Origin: Prinsepia uniflora
Taxonomy: Eukaryota; Streptophyta; Magnoliopsida; Rosales; Rosaceae
DNA: 64,000 nucleotides
Direction: 5' to 3'
Assembly: GCA_032719365.1 (NCBI GenBank)
Contig: CM064870.1
Location: forward strand, 28,103,066-28,167,065
Shown here: piece by piece, positions 48,991 to 62,204 of the stretch
How positions within the stretch are numbered: position 1 is the stretch's first letter
How the letters are laid out: each line of letters starts with the position of its first letter
Position numbers and translations under genes: made by a program
The notes under the pieces: model-generated
Seen by the model: the letters and a program-made list of their open reading frames with translations, nothing else
What the model was told of the DNA's origin: nothing
Database searches by the model: none

Positions 48991-50426
48991 GTCATCTAGA
49001 ATCTTCCTTTCTCTTTAATTTTTAGCCTTCCACCAACTTCCCCACCAGTTATATATGTGTGTGTGCTTGGCTGAGTAGGGGGTAAAAGGGAACAAGGCTG
49101 AAAAGGAAGAAATGAGGAAAAAAAAAAAAGTGAACTGATCAGGGAAAATCACAAAGAGAAAAATGAGGAAGAGAGAAACAAGAAAAAAAGGGAGCCTAGT
49201 GAGGTGTAGAGAGTGAGAGGAAGAGCAAATGCGAAGGTTATGGAGGAGTCCGTGAGGTTCCAATGTTGGGTTTTGATTTTAAGGTAAGGAATGGTGAAAC
49301 AGAACGTCCCAATGTGTTCTAGGAGGTCACACGATCCTTCTGAGGTAGAAAGGATAGTGTAGGATGTATATGGGTTGTTGGACCGCTCCTAGAAGCCTTG
49401 TCCGAACTGATAGTGCGATCGGACAGTAAGCTGTGGTGAGTATTTCTTCCTTATGACTACATAGAACATTTCTTTAGCTCATTTAGATGAAAATTGATGT
49501 TTGGAACACAAGAAACGGATGTATAATGGTTGAGAAAATGAGGGGTCTTGATTGCGGGTGGGCTTGACCCGGAAAACTAGACAACCGAATATAGTCGAGG
49601 AAGAAGACGACCCCTGAGACGTGTGTGGCCACCACGTGCAGAGAGACCTTCCGGCGTGTGGCGGCACGTGCGGTGTTGCTTGGCCATCCGTCTAAAACAA
49701 AAGTTGCTCCCTATTACATTGTGAGTTAGTGGTATAAATTTGGATGAATTTGGACATCATATGAGTCAGTTGTGACGTTCCAAAGTTTGTGTTATATATA
49801 AAACCCTTAGTAAATCCTAAATTATTGAATAATTGATTTTAGTGTTATAAAAGTGAAATGGAATAGATATAATTCAAGGGTAATCTTAAGGAAATTGTGA
49901 AATTCAATTTAATACTAATTTGGGAACTAATATGGACAAATTCTTGGATTTGCTACTTCTTGTATAAGGATAATTAATCTAAAATATGGATACTAATAGT
50001 TTCTAATGGGAAACTATTGTGGATTTTCCATAGCTATGATGAATAATATATGGATTCTGGTGATCGGAGGGCGGAGGGCGGAGGGTGGTGATATAAATGG
50101 CCATAGAATAAGGAATTTGAAAGAATATATTTGATTATGAAGTGTATTATGTTAACCTTTTAAATATAGGATACATAAGGACACTAGTGTTAATGAATTA
50201 CTATATAGAAAAATAATAATGAATGACGGAAGTTTACGAGGCTCTTGAGAATTTTGGTACATAATAGTCTATATAATTTCTGTGAAATTCATTTACTAAA
50301 CTTATCAGGAAACAATATGGTTATTTGACTAATAATGTGTATATCGTTAATAGTGCCAATAAGAATTAAAAAGTCAAATAAGTTAAGTAATAAATATCAC
50401 CTTTAGGGACGGATCCTGTCATACTT

Positions 50427-50877
50427 TCTATTGTATATGAACAATTTTGTTTTTATCATGTACACATTCAATCAAATGTCCATGTAATTCAAGAAGCTTG
50501 GAGTTGTCATTAAACTTTAATGGTAGATGGATAATATTAATAAGTGTGGAAATAGAAATCATGTAAAATATGAAGCAGTAGAGAGAGAGAGAGGGGTTTA
50601 CCGGGGAAAAATCCAAATGTTTTAAATAAATAAAATAAAAATATAGTAAATTAAAAACGAAAAAAAAGGTAAATTTGAAAGTTCAATTTATGACCAAAAA
50701 AACATTAAAATAAAGAATGAGCGCGATAAGTAATTTGGGGGGTGTTAAAATCCGTTACTTAAAAACATTCGTAAACAATAACCTATCAATATATCTTACC
50801 AGTAATATCAATCAAATAATTGGTTTTCATGGCACGATTTAAGCATGGATTAAGTAAAAAAAATATAGTTAAAATGA
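50427..50877. other. AT-rich interval, no gene seen
   Basis: AT-rich sequence with a short GA run near 50581. No coding signal, RNA gene or clear repeat boundary is recognisable. Confidence 0.5.
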
Positions 50878-51115
50878 TAGATAAACTACATAAAAATACC
50901 TAAATTAAATGAGTCATTTCAAATTCATACCTCAACTATAAAATTATATTATAGGTACCCAAACTATGAAAACACAATATTTAAGTACTCATCGTTGACA
51001 GTCTGTTAAAAAAATATGATAAATGTCTAAATGTCATTTATAGGGCCTTTTTTATGCTGACATAGACGCTACATAGACAAAAAGCCACGAATGAAAAAAA
51101 AATAAAAATGAAAGT

Positions 51116-51988
51116 GGCAATTTTAAGGGGATGGGGGAATAAAGACAAAAAACCTAAAATCCCAAAATCCCAATCTTAGATTCACAGAAAATCTACTCTT
51201 CCGTAAGACCAGACCCGACAATTCTATTCCTCCAAAGACGACAAACCTCTGATCGCAACTTGAGACATCTTGTCCCTCTCCGTCGTAGACCTCAAACCTC
51301 TTTGTCAAAACTTCTTTGAATTTGCTTTGGAGGGGAATGTGGAACCCAAAATCACTCGAAAATTGTGAAACTGTCATGTGACTCATAATTATCAAAATTC
51401 TCAAATTGTCCCTGGTAATGGCATTAACGACTCACAGATACCCGCACAATAAATAATGTATGTCTAGCTAAGTACAATAATTAATCTGGTAAAAGCCTTG
51501 ATAATATAGATATTCTTCAAGAAACAGTTGATATTCATAATAATAAATAATTATTATTCACAATATTAATTATTATTATTATCATTATTATTATTAATAG
51601 TAATTATCATTATTATCATAATGAACAATTAATATAATTTATTAATAATATATTATTTATTAATTACAAATTCAACCGACCTATCGGACACTCCGAGACT
51701 CCCAAGGTTTCTCTATAAATAGCGGAACTTATTTCATTTCTAAGGTAAGTCGATTTTTCACTTCGAAATATTTTTTTTTCCTCTCTAAAAAATAACTTAA
51801 GTATCAGATCGTTCTTGGTTGAACAACCCCTCATGAGTTCAACCTTAACCATGTTTGTCTCTTGCTTTCTGTTTGTAAAGATTGTGAAGACTTTTCACGG
51901 CTAGTACGATTTCTGCTTCAACAAGGAATAATATCCAAATTAGGCAACCCTACCAAAAAATGAACTATACGAATTTAATATTCTTTAA
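51116..51988. other. MULE left subterminal region, AT-rich
   Basis: 51121-51420 has GC content more like transcribed DNA and a 93-codon minus-strand frame, but I recognise no family in it. 51541-51660 is an ATT-rich simple-sequence tract. The rest holds nothing recognisable. Confidence 0.4.
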
Positions 51989-53770
<1,782 letters not shown>

Positions 53771-54028
53771 ATTTCTTGTCCTTTTCATAATCCTTCACAT
53801 GAATGAAATTTTGATACGAAAAGATAACAAAATTAAAGAACAACAACTTCATGTTTAGAAATTAGCGAGCACAAAATGTTAAGGTAAAGGAATAAAAGAG
53901 TGACCAAAATCGAAATCAGCAACTAACCCAATCAACATCATATATTAAGTCAGAGGAATTTATAAAATGCTTATTACTCAAAATGCTCCCCTAACCAGAC
54001 ATCAAATCTCACTTTATTCCTACAACAG

Positions 54029-55302
54029 AAAATCATTGCAATGTACTGCCAAAATATGCCTTTTGTTACCTTCGTTGCTCCAAATTGTTAGCCATATTAG
54101 TAACAACGTCAATATTGCTTATGTGTTAATATGTGATTGGTTGTTTAATTATTTATAAAAATTATTAAAATTAACACCTAAAAAATTAAGATTGAAGATG
54201 ATGGATACTAAATCTGAGTTTCTCCACCATCATTTTCTTCCTTCTTCATCTAAAATCCAATCCTAATCCTAATCTAGGTTTGATCGCAATCTGGGTTTAT
54301 CAAATCCTACTTTCATACAACATCTTTTTCTTCCTCGTACTTCATTGGATGTTCTGGGTTTTCTGAGTCTCTAGGGTTTTTGAAGGACCAGTAGGTGGCT
54401 TCACCCTCGAAAACGACATGGAAGCAAGCAGTATTGAATGACGCAATTTATATAAAAGATATTGGATTGAGAAACGTTTACAATTATTGAATGAGAAACC
54501 ACAAAACCCGAAAACTAAGAAAAAAAGGAACAAGTTTAAATTTTTAACCAGGGGCTTGTTTCCAGAAGTAATCAATTGGGAGAGATTCTTGGCAATGAAT
54601 GAGATTCCCAAATCCTTCACGGGTCATAATGATGCAAATCAGAATATAAAGATGGAAAATTTTTCAAGAAGAAGAAGATGAAATTAATGGATTTGCATAA
54701 ACAAATTTGGAATTTCCTTCGGTTTTCTTCGAGCCGTTGGTTTCGAACCTCTTCGTAACTGTTGATGGTAGCTGCCATTTCCGCTTGGAGGTCGACTCAC
54801 AAAACCAGGGTTTTTAGATGTTGAGTTACAGTGGAGTCAAGCAGTGTTAAGTGGGTGTGCATTAGACGAGGCCATGCGGCTGTTTGAATATCAAATTTGC
54901 TTTTTACGTTAAATGTTATATATTCTTGGATGGGAGTTATACATTGCATCATATTATAAGGGGTTTTAAATGCTATATATTACGAGGATTGGTTTACAGA
55001 TCGAGGATTTGAGAAATCCAGATTGCCATCAAATTTAGATTAGAATTAAGATTTGGGATTTTATTTTCTTAGATGAAGAAGGAAGAAGATGATGGTGGTG
55101 CAGAAATCCAAATACACTATTCATCATCTTCTTACTTAATTTTTTTTTGTGTTAATTTTAATAATTTTTATAAATAATTAAAGAACCTATTAATTACATA
55201 CTAACATGTAAGCAATATTGACACAATTACTAACATTGCTAACGATTGAGAGCAGTAGAAGTCACAGAAGGCACGTTGTAGCAGTACATAGCAACGATTT
55301 TA
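54029..55302. repeat. Inverted-repeat (hairpin-forming) element inside the MULE
   Basis: The left arm 54029-54307 and right arm 55006-55302 are imperfect inverted repeats of about 280-300 bp, clearly matched at 'aatattgctta', 'aattatttataaaaattatt', 'cttcttccttcttcatcta' and 'caatctgg'. A loop of about 700 bp separates them. The right outer edge ends near 55353 with CCAAACAA. Non-coding; probably a MITE-like or MULE-derived element. The transcript could form a long imperfect stem. Confidence 0.7.
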
Positions 55303-55356
55303 ATTTATAAAATGATTACATGAAACCTGCAAATATAGTAGTTATCGCCAAACAAG

Positions 55357-55640
55357 GCCCTGAACCGAGCGAGTCTCTTTCTCTTTGGGTTTTTGGGACT
55401 GAAGGCCACAATCATGTTGACCAAGGATTTCACCCGGTCCAGCCTAGGGCCCTAAACAAGGAAACCACCACGTGATAATGGCGCCCCAGTCGTGGGCGAC
55501 CAGGAAAACTTGGTTAATTCCCAGATGGTCAAGAAGGCCGATGAGGTCTCTGACAATGTGCATCGCAGTGTAGGAGGTGTGCGATGGTGGCACGTTGATC
55601 TGAGCTATGCAACGCTAGCCTAAAGATGAAAGTGACAGAA
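55357..55640 (-). pseudogene. Captured fragment of a soluble epoxide hydrolase (alpha/beta-hydrolase) gene
   Basis: On the minus strand the order VPPSHTSYTAMHIVRDLIG, then LLDHLGINQVFLVAHDWGA, then IITWWF, a stop and frameshift, then LDRVKSLVNMIVAFSPKNP and KRKRLARFRA follows plant soluble epoxide hydrolases. HDWGA (55480-55494) contains the nucleophile Asp on the conserved nucleophile elbow. The family hydrolyses lipid epoxides in the cytosol. Only about 90 of over 300 residues are present. Catalytic His and the cap domain are absent, and a TAG with a frameshift breaks the frame near 55445. It lies between the inverted arms of the MULE, which suggests transduplication (Pack-MULE). Confidence 0.82.
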
Positions 55641-56084
55641 GATGATGGTGTCATGAGTACGAGAGAAGCTTTAGACAAAGAGGCTTCACGCCTTCGATAG
55701 AAAGGAAGAAGACGCATCTCAAATCACCGTTGGAGGAAGGCAGTTGTGGGTTCTAGTCTTGCGAAAGCAATGAGCTTGTGCCAATTTGGGAATTGGTTCT
55801 GATTTTGGGATTTTAGTTTTTTTTTTCTTCTTCTCACTTTGGGTAGGAGAGATTTTAATCTGGAGAGGGACTTCAATTTGGAGATGATGAAGATGATGAG
55901 GATGATTGATGAAGATGACGAGGATGAATAACGAAGATTATGAGGAAGATTAAGATAAGTAAGATGATGATAATGCAGGACAAAGAAAATGAAGACGAAG
56001 ATTGAAGTAATTTTAATTTGTTTATTAATTTTTAATTAATTATTTTTTCTTCTTTTTTTATTTTTAATTATATTTTATTTGGTT
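55641..56084. other. MULE right subterminal region
   Basis: A GATGA/GAAGA-rich low-complexity tract lies at 55880-55990. The segment 55641-55790 may be more captured exon or intron next to the epoxide hydrolase piece, but I recognise no motif. Confidence 0.4.
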
Positions 56085-56318
56085 TTATTAATTATTTTTA
56101 AAATATTCAAATTTTATTTTATTTTTATCTTATGACGTCCATGTCAACATGATAAAAAGTCCCACCAGTACTACTTCGATACTTAACAAGTTTTTAAACA
56201 AATTTTTAATAATAGGTATGTAAATATTGTGTTTTGGCAATTTAGATTTTTAGAATTTAATTTTCAATCAATTATGATCCTTAATAAATAATTTATGTAT
56301 TTTTACATAATTTATCCC

Positions 56319-56495
56319 AAAATAGTTAACAATTCTATATCAATTGGCACTTGGCACATAAATCATGGGGCTTAAGATCAAGGGTACCCCAACTCCCATT
56401 AGATCTATTTTATGCCTGGTTGTTGTTCTCCTTAAAAGCCATCTCTATCAATCTACGCTGGCCTTATTTAAGATAGGAGAATGGGGAATGGATGC
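56319..56495. other. Short intergenic spacer
   Basis: Nothing recognisable. Confidence 0.4.
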
Positions 56496-57094
56496 TAGGG
56501 GTGGATACGGTGTGATTCAATATGGATATTGACAATATTCAAATCCAAACTGTTAAAATCTTAACGGTTCGATACGGTTTGGATTTTCTAAAATTAGAAA
56601 TAAAATCGTTTCGGTCCAAACCGTTACTAACGATTCGATTTGGATCGAAACGATTTAAACAGTTAAGGATTAAAAAAAAATAAGGATACAAAAAAAAAAT
56701 CAATACTTAATACTTAAAATTTTATATATTAAGTTTGCTAAATATTGAATTGCAAATATTATCACTATATTAAGATTTATCAAACAAACAAACTATTTAA
56801 TAATATTTTATTATACTATTATATGAGTATACATATACTTATATGAATATATCTAGGTATGATTTTATTTTTTATTATTTTTACTTTGTATTAATAATAG
56901 ATTTAAAAATCAATATATTTCTTAACGATCCAGTTTGGATTTAACGGATTTACAAAATGAAAATTTAAATCCAAACCGTTATTAACGGAACGATTTAAAT
57001 TCTCAAACTGTTTGACTTTTATCCGATCAAATTTAAATAATTAACAATTTAAAACAAATTGATTAACTATTTTAACGAATTCACGCTCATCCGC
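56496..57094. mobile_element. Probable non-autonomous hAT-like element
   Basis: It starts TAGGGGTGGATACGG and ends near CACGCTCATCCGC, giving imperfect short inverted ends (GGATACGGTG against GGATGAGCGTG). Between are repeated 'aaccgtta' and 'aacggttcg' motifs in both orientations, as in many plant hAT-derived elements. A target duplication could not be confirmed. Confidence 0.45.
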
Positions 57095-57100
57095 GTGCCG

Positions 57101-57174
57101 TCTTCTAAGTTTGCAACATGCACCTTCTTCTAAGTTTGCAACATGCACCTTCTTCTAAGTTTGCAACATGCACC
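57101..57174. repeat. Three tandem copies of a 25-bp unit upstream of the Yippee-like gene
   Basis: The unit TCTTCTAAGTTTGCAACATG+CACCT occurs at 57101, 57126 and 57151 with essentially no changes, so the array arose recently. It lies about 100 bp upstream of the CT tract of the gene's promoter/leader region. Confidence 0.95.
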
Positions 57175-57270
57175 GCTAAGATTGCGCGTATGAACTCTCT
57201 ATCTGAGCGCGCGTGAGTCGGCTTTGGTGACTCAACCAAGTCATCGAACTCAAAATTAGCGCAGAAAATT

Positions 57271-58083
57271 CTCTCTCTCTCTCTCTCTCTATAATGCAAG
57301 TCGCAAGGACGCCACCATCATTCCATGAACCTCCCAAGCCTCGACTCACACTGCTCATCAGAAGGTTCGTGCTTGTTTGCAAGGAAAAAGAAAAGAAAAA
57401 ACTCGGAAAGTTACATTTAGTTTTAAAATTAATGTAATTTCTCTCGCAATTTTTTGAATTTGATTGTATTGTTTTTCAGCTGTGAGTAATCAACGAGATT
57501 AGTTGCTTCAATTTTCTCAGTTTCTTATCATCTTTTATATTACGGTTTAGTGTTTGGTTTACAGGTCAGATCCTCATCCTTTCCCATTATAATATATGCA
57601 ATTAATTATTGGGTTTTGTTCTCTCCCATGAATTTCACCTAAAAGACTCCAACTTTCCCTTTCCTAATCAATTTTTTTATTCATTTTTTACCTTTTATTG
57701 TTGATATTTGTCTTCTAAATGATCTTATTGCTTACCCTTAATTGCAATCCTGTCTCTTTCATATACGTATTCATTTTCTTTTTGTCAATTTAATGTTTTA
57801 CTTTTGGAATCTTTGCTCAGCCTTGTAATCCATTATGGTCTAATCTTGCACGCTAACTCTGTTAAAGCTCTTATCTTTGGTTGCAGGCTTCTTCTTGGTG
57901 ACTATTGATTCCTGGGTAAATAAATTTATCATCTTTCCCTTTTGGTTTTGTTCTTGTGTTGATTTTACGGAATTTATGAGTACTTCTGTGCTCTGTGTGT
58001 ATAATTGTATCTGTTTCTTTTGAATCCTTTTCTCCCTATTTTTTTTCTGGTTGGCAAGCAGTGAGGTGCTGAATTGTAAATTA
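57271..58083 (+). promoter_or_regulatory. Promoter/leader region of the Yippee-like gene
   Basis: A (CT)10 tract (57271-57290) followed by TATAATG is a typical pyrimidine patch near plant transcription starts. The leader seems to be spliced. A short exon, about 57888-57914, lies between GGTTGCAG and GGTAAATA, and an acceptor TTGGCAAGCAG lies at about 58051-58061, 22 bases before the start codon. A donor near 57364 (GAAG|GTTCGT) is possible. Exon limits are inferred from splice consensus only. Confidence 0.5.
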
Positions 58084-58905
58084 ATGGCGGATTTGGTAGG
58101 CCCTAGATTGTACAGCTGTTGTAATTGCCGAAACCATGTTTCACTTCATGATGATATAATTTCTAAGGCTTTTCAGGTGAGGAATCCACAATATTTGTTG
58201 ATTTGTTCCTCTTCATTGTTTCTATTTATTTATTTTGTAAGTGAGAATTGAATTTTCATGTATTTGGTTAGAGAATTAAGTGGTTTCCAGAAAGAGGGTA
58301 ACTTTCTATTTTAGGAGAAATTTTTTTTCTATTTTGTTTCGTTAGATCTTTGCGATTTGGGGTTGTTTGTTGTGATATATATAAAGAGTTGTTTGTTGTG
58401 ATATATATAAAGAGTTGTTTGTTGTGATATATATAAAGAGTTGTTTGTTGTGATATATATAAAAAGAGAATGAACCGAACAAGTATAAGAATATAACTTT
58501 CTATCTATAACATGAATTCATATCCCTTAAAGAGAAAATGGAGGCTGATTTAGATTGAATAACAAATTAAGTTTGCACTTTCAATGTTTCATTTCTGTAT
58601 TCGTATCTGGCTGTGTTAATATGATCTGCTTAAGTTTTTATGTTCAGCATTGTTTACCGTAGTTTGTGTTCCTATAGGGAAGACATGGCCGGGCTTTTCT
58701 GTTCTCCCACGCGATGAATGTTGTTGTGGGAGCAAAAGAAGACAGGCATTTGTTAACTGGCCTGCATACCGTTGCTGATGTCCATTGTAATGATTGCGGG
58801 GAGGTATTGGGGTGGAAGTACGAACGAGCTTATGAGGCATCACAGAAGTACAAGGAAGGTAAGTTCATATTTGAGAAGTCAAAAATTGTGAAGGAGGATT
58901 GCTAG
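58084..58905 (+). CDS. Yippee-like zinc-binding protein, intact, two coding exons
   Basis: Exon 1 58084-58176 (31 codons, MADLVGPRLYSCCNC start) and exon 2 58678-58905 join in phase 0 across a GTGAGG...CCTATAG intron to give 106 residues, the usual length for short plant Yippee-like proteins (related to the Arabidopsis At4g27745 type). The domain spans almost the whole protein: C12xxC15 and C68xxC71 are the paired metal ligands, followed by GWKY at 76-79 and KYKEGKFIFEK near the end. Yippee proteins are small, highly conserved zinc-binding proteins of the beta-tent fold. Their plant role is poorly defined. No signal peptide or membrane segment is visible. A GTAAGT within the last exon (58859) is not needed as a splice site, because reading through gives the family's conserved C-terminus. 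It is the only clearly intact host gene of the window. Confidence 0.95.
58363..58466 (+). repeat. Four tandem 26-bp units in the Yippee-like intron
   Basis: The unit TTGTTTGTTGTGATATATAT+AAAGAG is repeated four times (58363, 58389, 58415, 58441), nearly identical. Likely length-polymorphic. Confidence 0.95.
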
Positions 58906-59082
58906 CAAAGAGACCTGGCATTCAAATCCATGCCTTCCTATTGATGTGATTAAGTGTATCATTATCCAAACCCGATCGTATTTAGTGTTGGTGTTTGTAC
59001 AGAAACTTGCCATTCCTTAAAAACTGGCCATTGATTGTTGCTCCTGTTGATCGTTGGCATGTGTTTGGTGTAAACATTGTAG
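58906..59082 (+). other. Presumed 3' untranslated region of the Yippee-like gene
   Basis: This is T-rich sequence after the stop codon, as expected of a plant 3' UTR. No unambiguous AATAAA is seen, which is common in plants. Confidence 0.4.
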
Positions 59083-59433
59083 ATGGAAATCCATCATCAA
59101 ATTTCTGAGTTAATGAAACTGTATTATTTCAGTTGTCATATATTCGAGTTAGTGTGTCTTACGAGGCCCAAAAACTTGCAAAGTGCTTCTTTGTATCACT
59201 TTTTACTTGGATTTTCAGTTAAACTACGTCCTACACTAGTGGAAATTGTTAATTTTATGATGATATTCAATTCACATATGTTATGTGCATTTGCATATAG
59301 CATTGGATTGCATAATCACGCCAGAAAGTGTGTTTCTCAGGCCAACATTTTTAAACGGGCTGAAGAACTTGAGGAAGGTACTGAGCCAGGAAAAATGATC
59401 AGCCCATTAAGGCCCAAAGTCACTAGTCTATAA
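59083..59433 (+). other. Open frame of 116 codons, possibly a terminal exon; function unknown
   Basis: The first two thirds look non-coding. The last 40-odd codons, after an acceptor-like TTTGCATATAG (about 59298), read IGLHNHARKCVSQANIF and KRAEELEEGTEPGK and end PLRPKVTSL-stop, with protein-like composition. I recognise no family, and no upstream exons are evident. A second frame over the same stretch is also open, so coding status is doubtful. Confidence 0.25.
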
Positions 59434-59912
59434 CGGATATTGAGGCGTTATACATTGGAGTATTGGACATCTACCTCATCGTTTTGGGTTTTCTTTTCTG
59501 CACATTAACTGCTGCTAGATCAGTCGTACAACTCTACAAGTGACAGTCCAAAAGTTTGAGGCATGTATATATAATACTTGGGAATTGTGTAACCGGCCAT
59601 GTGTACTTTAAAAAGTTGAGTTTGATTCATATTAGTGGTATGACAAATTCTCGGGCTGGCGGATGCTGCCGGCAAAAATAACGTCGGAACCCAAAATATC
59701 GCAACCCATATACATATAATTTACTTTTTTTTTTTTTTATATATAATAAGGATATTAAAGAGGGAAATTATACACATTAGCTATTATTGCGAGTGCAAGG
59801 AGTGTAGGAGAGTAATCATATCCTCAGCTTTTCAAGAATTAGGGAATAGCAGAGTAATCAGAATGGACAATTTGGTGTTTTGTGTTTGCGTTTGGACAAA
59901 TGGATGATCTTC
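59434..59912. other. Intergenic interval, no gene seen
   Basis: AT-rich, with a T-run and TATATA near 59728. Nothing recognisable. Confidence 0.5.
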
Positions 59913-59920
59913 ATCACAAC

Positions 59921-60709
59921 TAGCCCTCATTATTTGGCCCAGAAGCCCATAGGTTTATGGGTACCCGATAGACCCGATGACAAAAACCCGATCAGACCCG
60001 ATATGGGCCGTGGTCCGGCCCGACCCGCATGTTGAAGGGCTGGACTTGGGCTTAGGGTATTCAAGCCCGCTAGGCCCGAGCCCGATAAAGCCCGGTAAGC
60101 CCAACCCGACCAGCCCAAGTAAACCCGACCCATAAGCCCGCAAATATAAAATAATTATAAATTAAGAATTGATACCCAGTCCAATCTTGTTACTACTATC
60201 ATAGCCAAAATCCAAAACTCCAACCAAATCTCAACTTAGTGTCATTTAAAAGAGCAATGCTCAAACCAAACCCTAACCCTAAATTCAAAAAAACTCACTA
60301 GGTCTCTGACTCTCTTAGCGATCTCCTTATCCTATCTCGGCTTTATGGTAAAAAAAGTTAAGTCAATTCTCTAAATCCAATAGTACCACTCCTTAGCTTA
60401 TTTCAATATTCGATAATAATATTTAAGCTCAACTCACTTTTTTTTTTTTTTTTTTACAATTAGGTAGGTACAAATGGGCTTAGTAGGCCCGGCCCAAGTG
60501 GGCTTAGTAGGCCCGATCCGTAAAGCCCGATAAAAGCCCGGCCCAAACCCGGCCCGACAAAGGGCATGGGCTTTCATATTTATGATCAAGCCCGTCCGAC
60601 CCGACCCGATATTTTTTTAATTATAAAATAGGCCCGACTCAGCCCGACCCGGCCCAAACCCAAAAATTTTGGGCCGGGCTTGCCCGACCCGGCCCAATGA
60701 CGAGGCCTA
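59921..60709. mobile_element. Non-autonomous hAT element
   Basis: A perfect 8-bp target duplication ATCACAAC (59913-59920 and 60710-60717) encloses 789 bp. The ends are TAGCCCTCATTATTTGG left and, read inward from the right, TAGGCCTCGTCATTGGG, an imperfect terminal inverted repeat. The interior is filled with GGCCCGACCC and AAGCCCG motifs in both orientations, as in a common plant hAT-derived family. No transposase frame. Confidence 0.9.
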
Positions 60710-60717
60710 ATCACAAC

Positions 60718-61721
60718 CATGATTTAAGTTGGGAATAACGGGTGTAATTTGATGAAAACAAATCCTTCAATTATGTGGCGGCGTGTATGACTTAATTAAG
60801 AATCGCACCGACCTCCTTTCCCTCAACCGCCACATATATATCAAACATACGTAGAGCAATACAAGGCCTATGTCAGTCCGACTGTACCGCGCGTCAGACT
60901 ACCGTCACTGTTCTCTCTTTGCCCTTCCAAACGATTTTATTTCCATCATGCCAACTTCAATATAAACGTGCATGGATGGACAATTTACTGAAAAGAATTA
61001 TTTTTAATCACGTTGAATATCACATAACGTTGCATGCTATATATGTTACAGGCTATATATAGTAATGAAATACTTGTTGCATGCATCACTTATCAACACC
61101 AAGTAATTAATACGTACACGTACTCAAAATTTAAAACGAAACTCAAGCTAAAAATAGCCTATAGTTGAGTACTACCAACCTTTCGCTATAGTAGAGTACT
61201 ACCAGCCCACCAAAAGCGGTTGTAATAATCCGGCTTAGTTGGATTGGATTAATTAGATTGAATAATTCTATCAAATATAATTTATTTTAAATATAAAATA
61301 GATATATTTACATATATTATAAAGAAAATATAATTTATTTTAAATATAAAATAAATATATTTATATATATTATAAAGAAATAAGAAGGGAGTAGAGATAT
61401 CTGGAAATTAAGAAACTTATCAAATATACGTACAATACCGTTGAAATAATCGAATTAAAAGAAGTGAGTATACTTCTATGTATGATCCCCCTCTCCCCAC
61501 ATATAAACCTTGGTGTATATGACAGTAGAATAGGGCGGAGCGAGAGTGATACGAAGGTTAGAATTTAAAATTAAGAAGTGATCATTTGTATTTGTTTTGC
61601 ATATTTAATTACAATTTTTGTCGTAACTTTTTTTCTTCTTTCTATCGAACTTAAATTTATGTATATAAATGCATTTGAAAGGTAAGACCCAAAATGCGTG
61701 TCCTTTTATTTATATTAATAA
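60718..61721. other. Intergenic interval with a 52-bp tandem repeat
   Basis: AT-rich. Two near-identical units 'aaatataatttattttaaat...tattataaag' lie at 61273-61324 and 61325-61377. No gene, RNA or transposon end is recognised elsewhere in it. Confidence 0.5.
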
Positions 61722-62137
61722 TGATACGACCCGCACCAAAAATTCAGAAGTAAAAATGAGAAATTACCGTTCTACCCTTATCTAACTATTTCGGTTCGTT
61801 GGGCCTTTAGTTGGATTAGTATAATTTGGGTTGGGCCCGTCCCGGAAATAAGAATCCGGGAATTCGAGGAATTTCCAAATTTCCCCTAAATGCCTTTTTA
61901 CGGGCCTGGTTCAATAAAATTGTCCCGACCTTTGCGCCGCTGATCTAGTTAGAATTTTAGTTAGGGTCATAAGCTTGAATCTTTTCAACTCAGAGTGTTG
62001 ATAACTGTTTCTAGGCCCAGTTTACATCATGGCCCAAGCCCAAAACTATAACCCAAAAGAGTACCTAAATTTGCAATAGGCTTTGTTGTCACTTAGTTAA
62101 AGCCCAACTTGGAACCCAATTAGTTTAGGGGACTTGG
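61722..62137 (+). mobile_element. Possible LTR fragment of another family
   Basis: It starts TGATACGACCCGCACC and contains GGGCCCGTCCCGG and pyrimidine blocks resembling LTR leaders, but it does not align well with the long-LTR family and has no visible partner. It is cut at CTTGG by the next fragment. Confidence 0.3.
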
Positions 62138-62204
62138 TGACACGACCCATCCTAATCCTCCCTGGATTATCGCGGGATGTGCCATACTCTCGTCTAACAT
62201 CCAA
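62138..62204 (-). mobile_element. 3' end fragment of an antisense long-LTR
   Basis: TGACACGACCCATCCTAATCC ... 'gctcccgtctgaca'-like sequence matches the first 65 bases of the antisense solo LTRs. It is interrupted by the plus-strand LTR start at 62205. Confidence 0.75.

Larger units (their letters stand above)
39061..50421 (+). mobile_element. Old AT-rich solo LTR, split by E2
   Basis: It starts TGTAACACCTTGG at 39061 and ends GGGACGGATCCTGTCA at 50421, with perfect 5-bp duplication TACTT (39056-39060 and 50422-50426). Without E2 (39345-48990) and its GTCAT copy it is about 1.7 kb. It keeps diverged superfamily landmarks: TTTTGCCCTTGG, repeated TTGACTTT, 'gagtccgtagataggcaac' and a GC-rich block with CCACGTGC near 49634. 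The palindrome array and terminal part seen in the other LTRs have been lost or replaced by AT-rich DNA. Confidence 0.82.

Noticed and set aside
54342..54681. Frames on both strands in the loop of the inverted-repeat element
   Set aside because: No recognisable protein family, opposite-strand frames overlap, and composition is that of AT-rich non-coding DNA.
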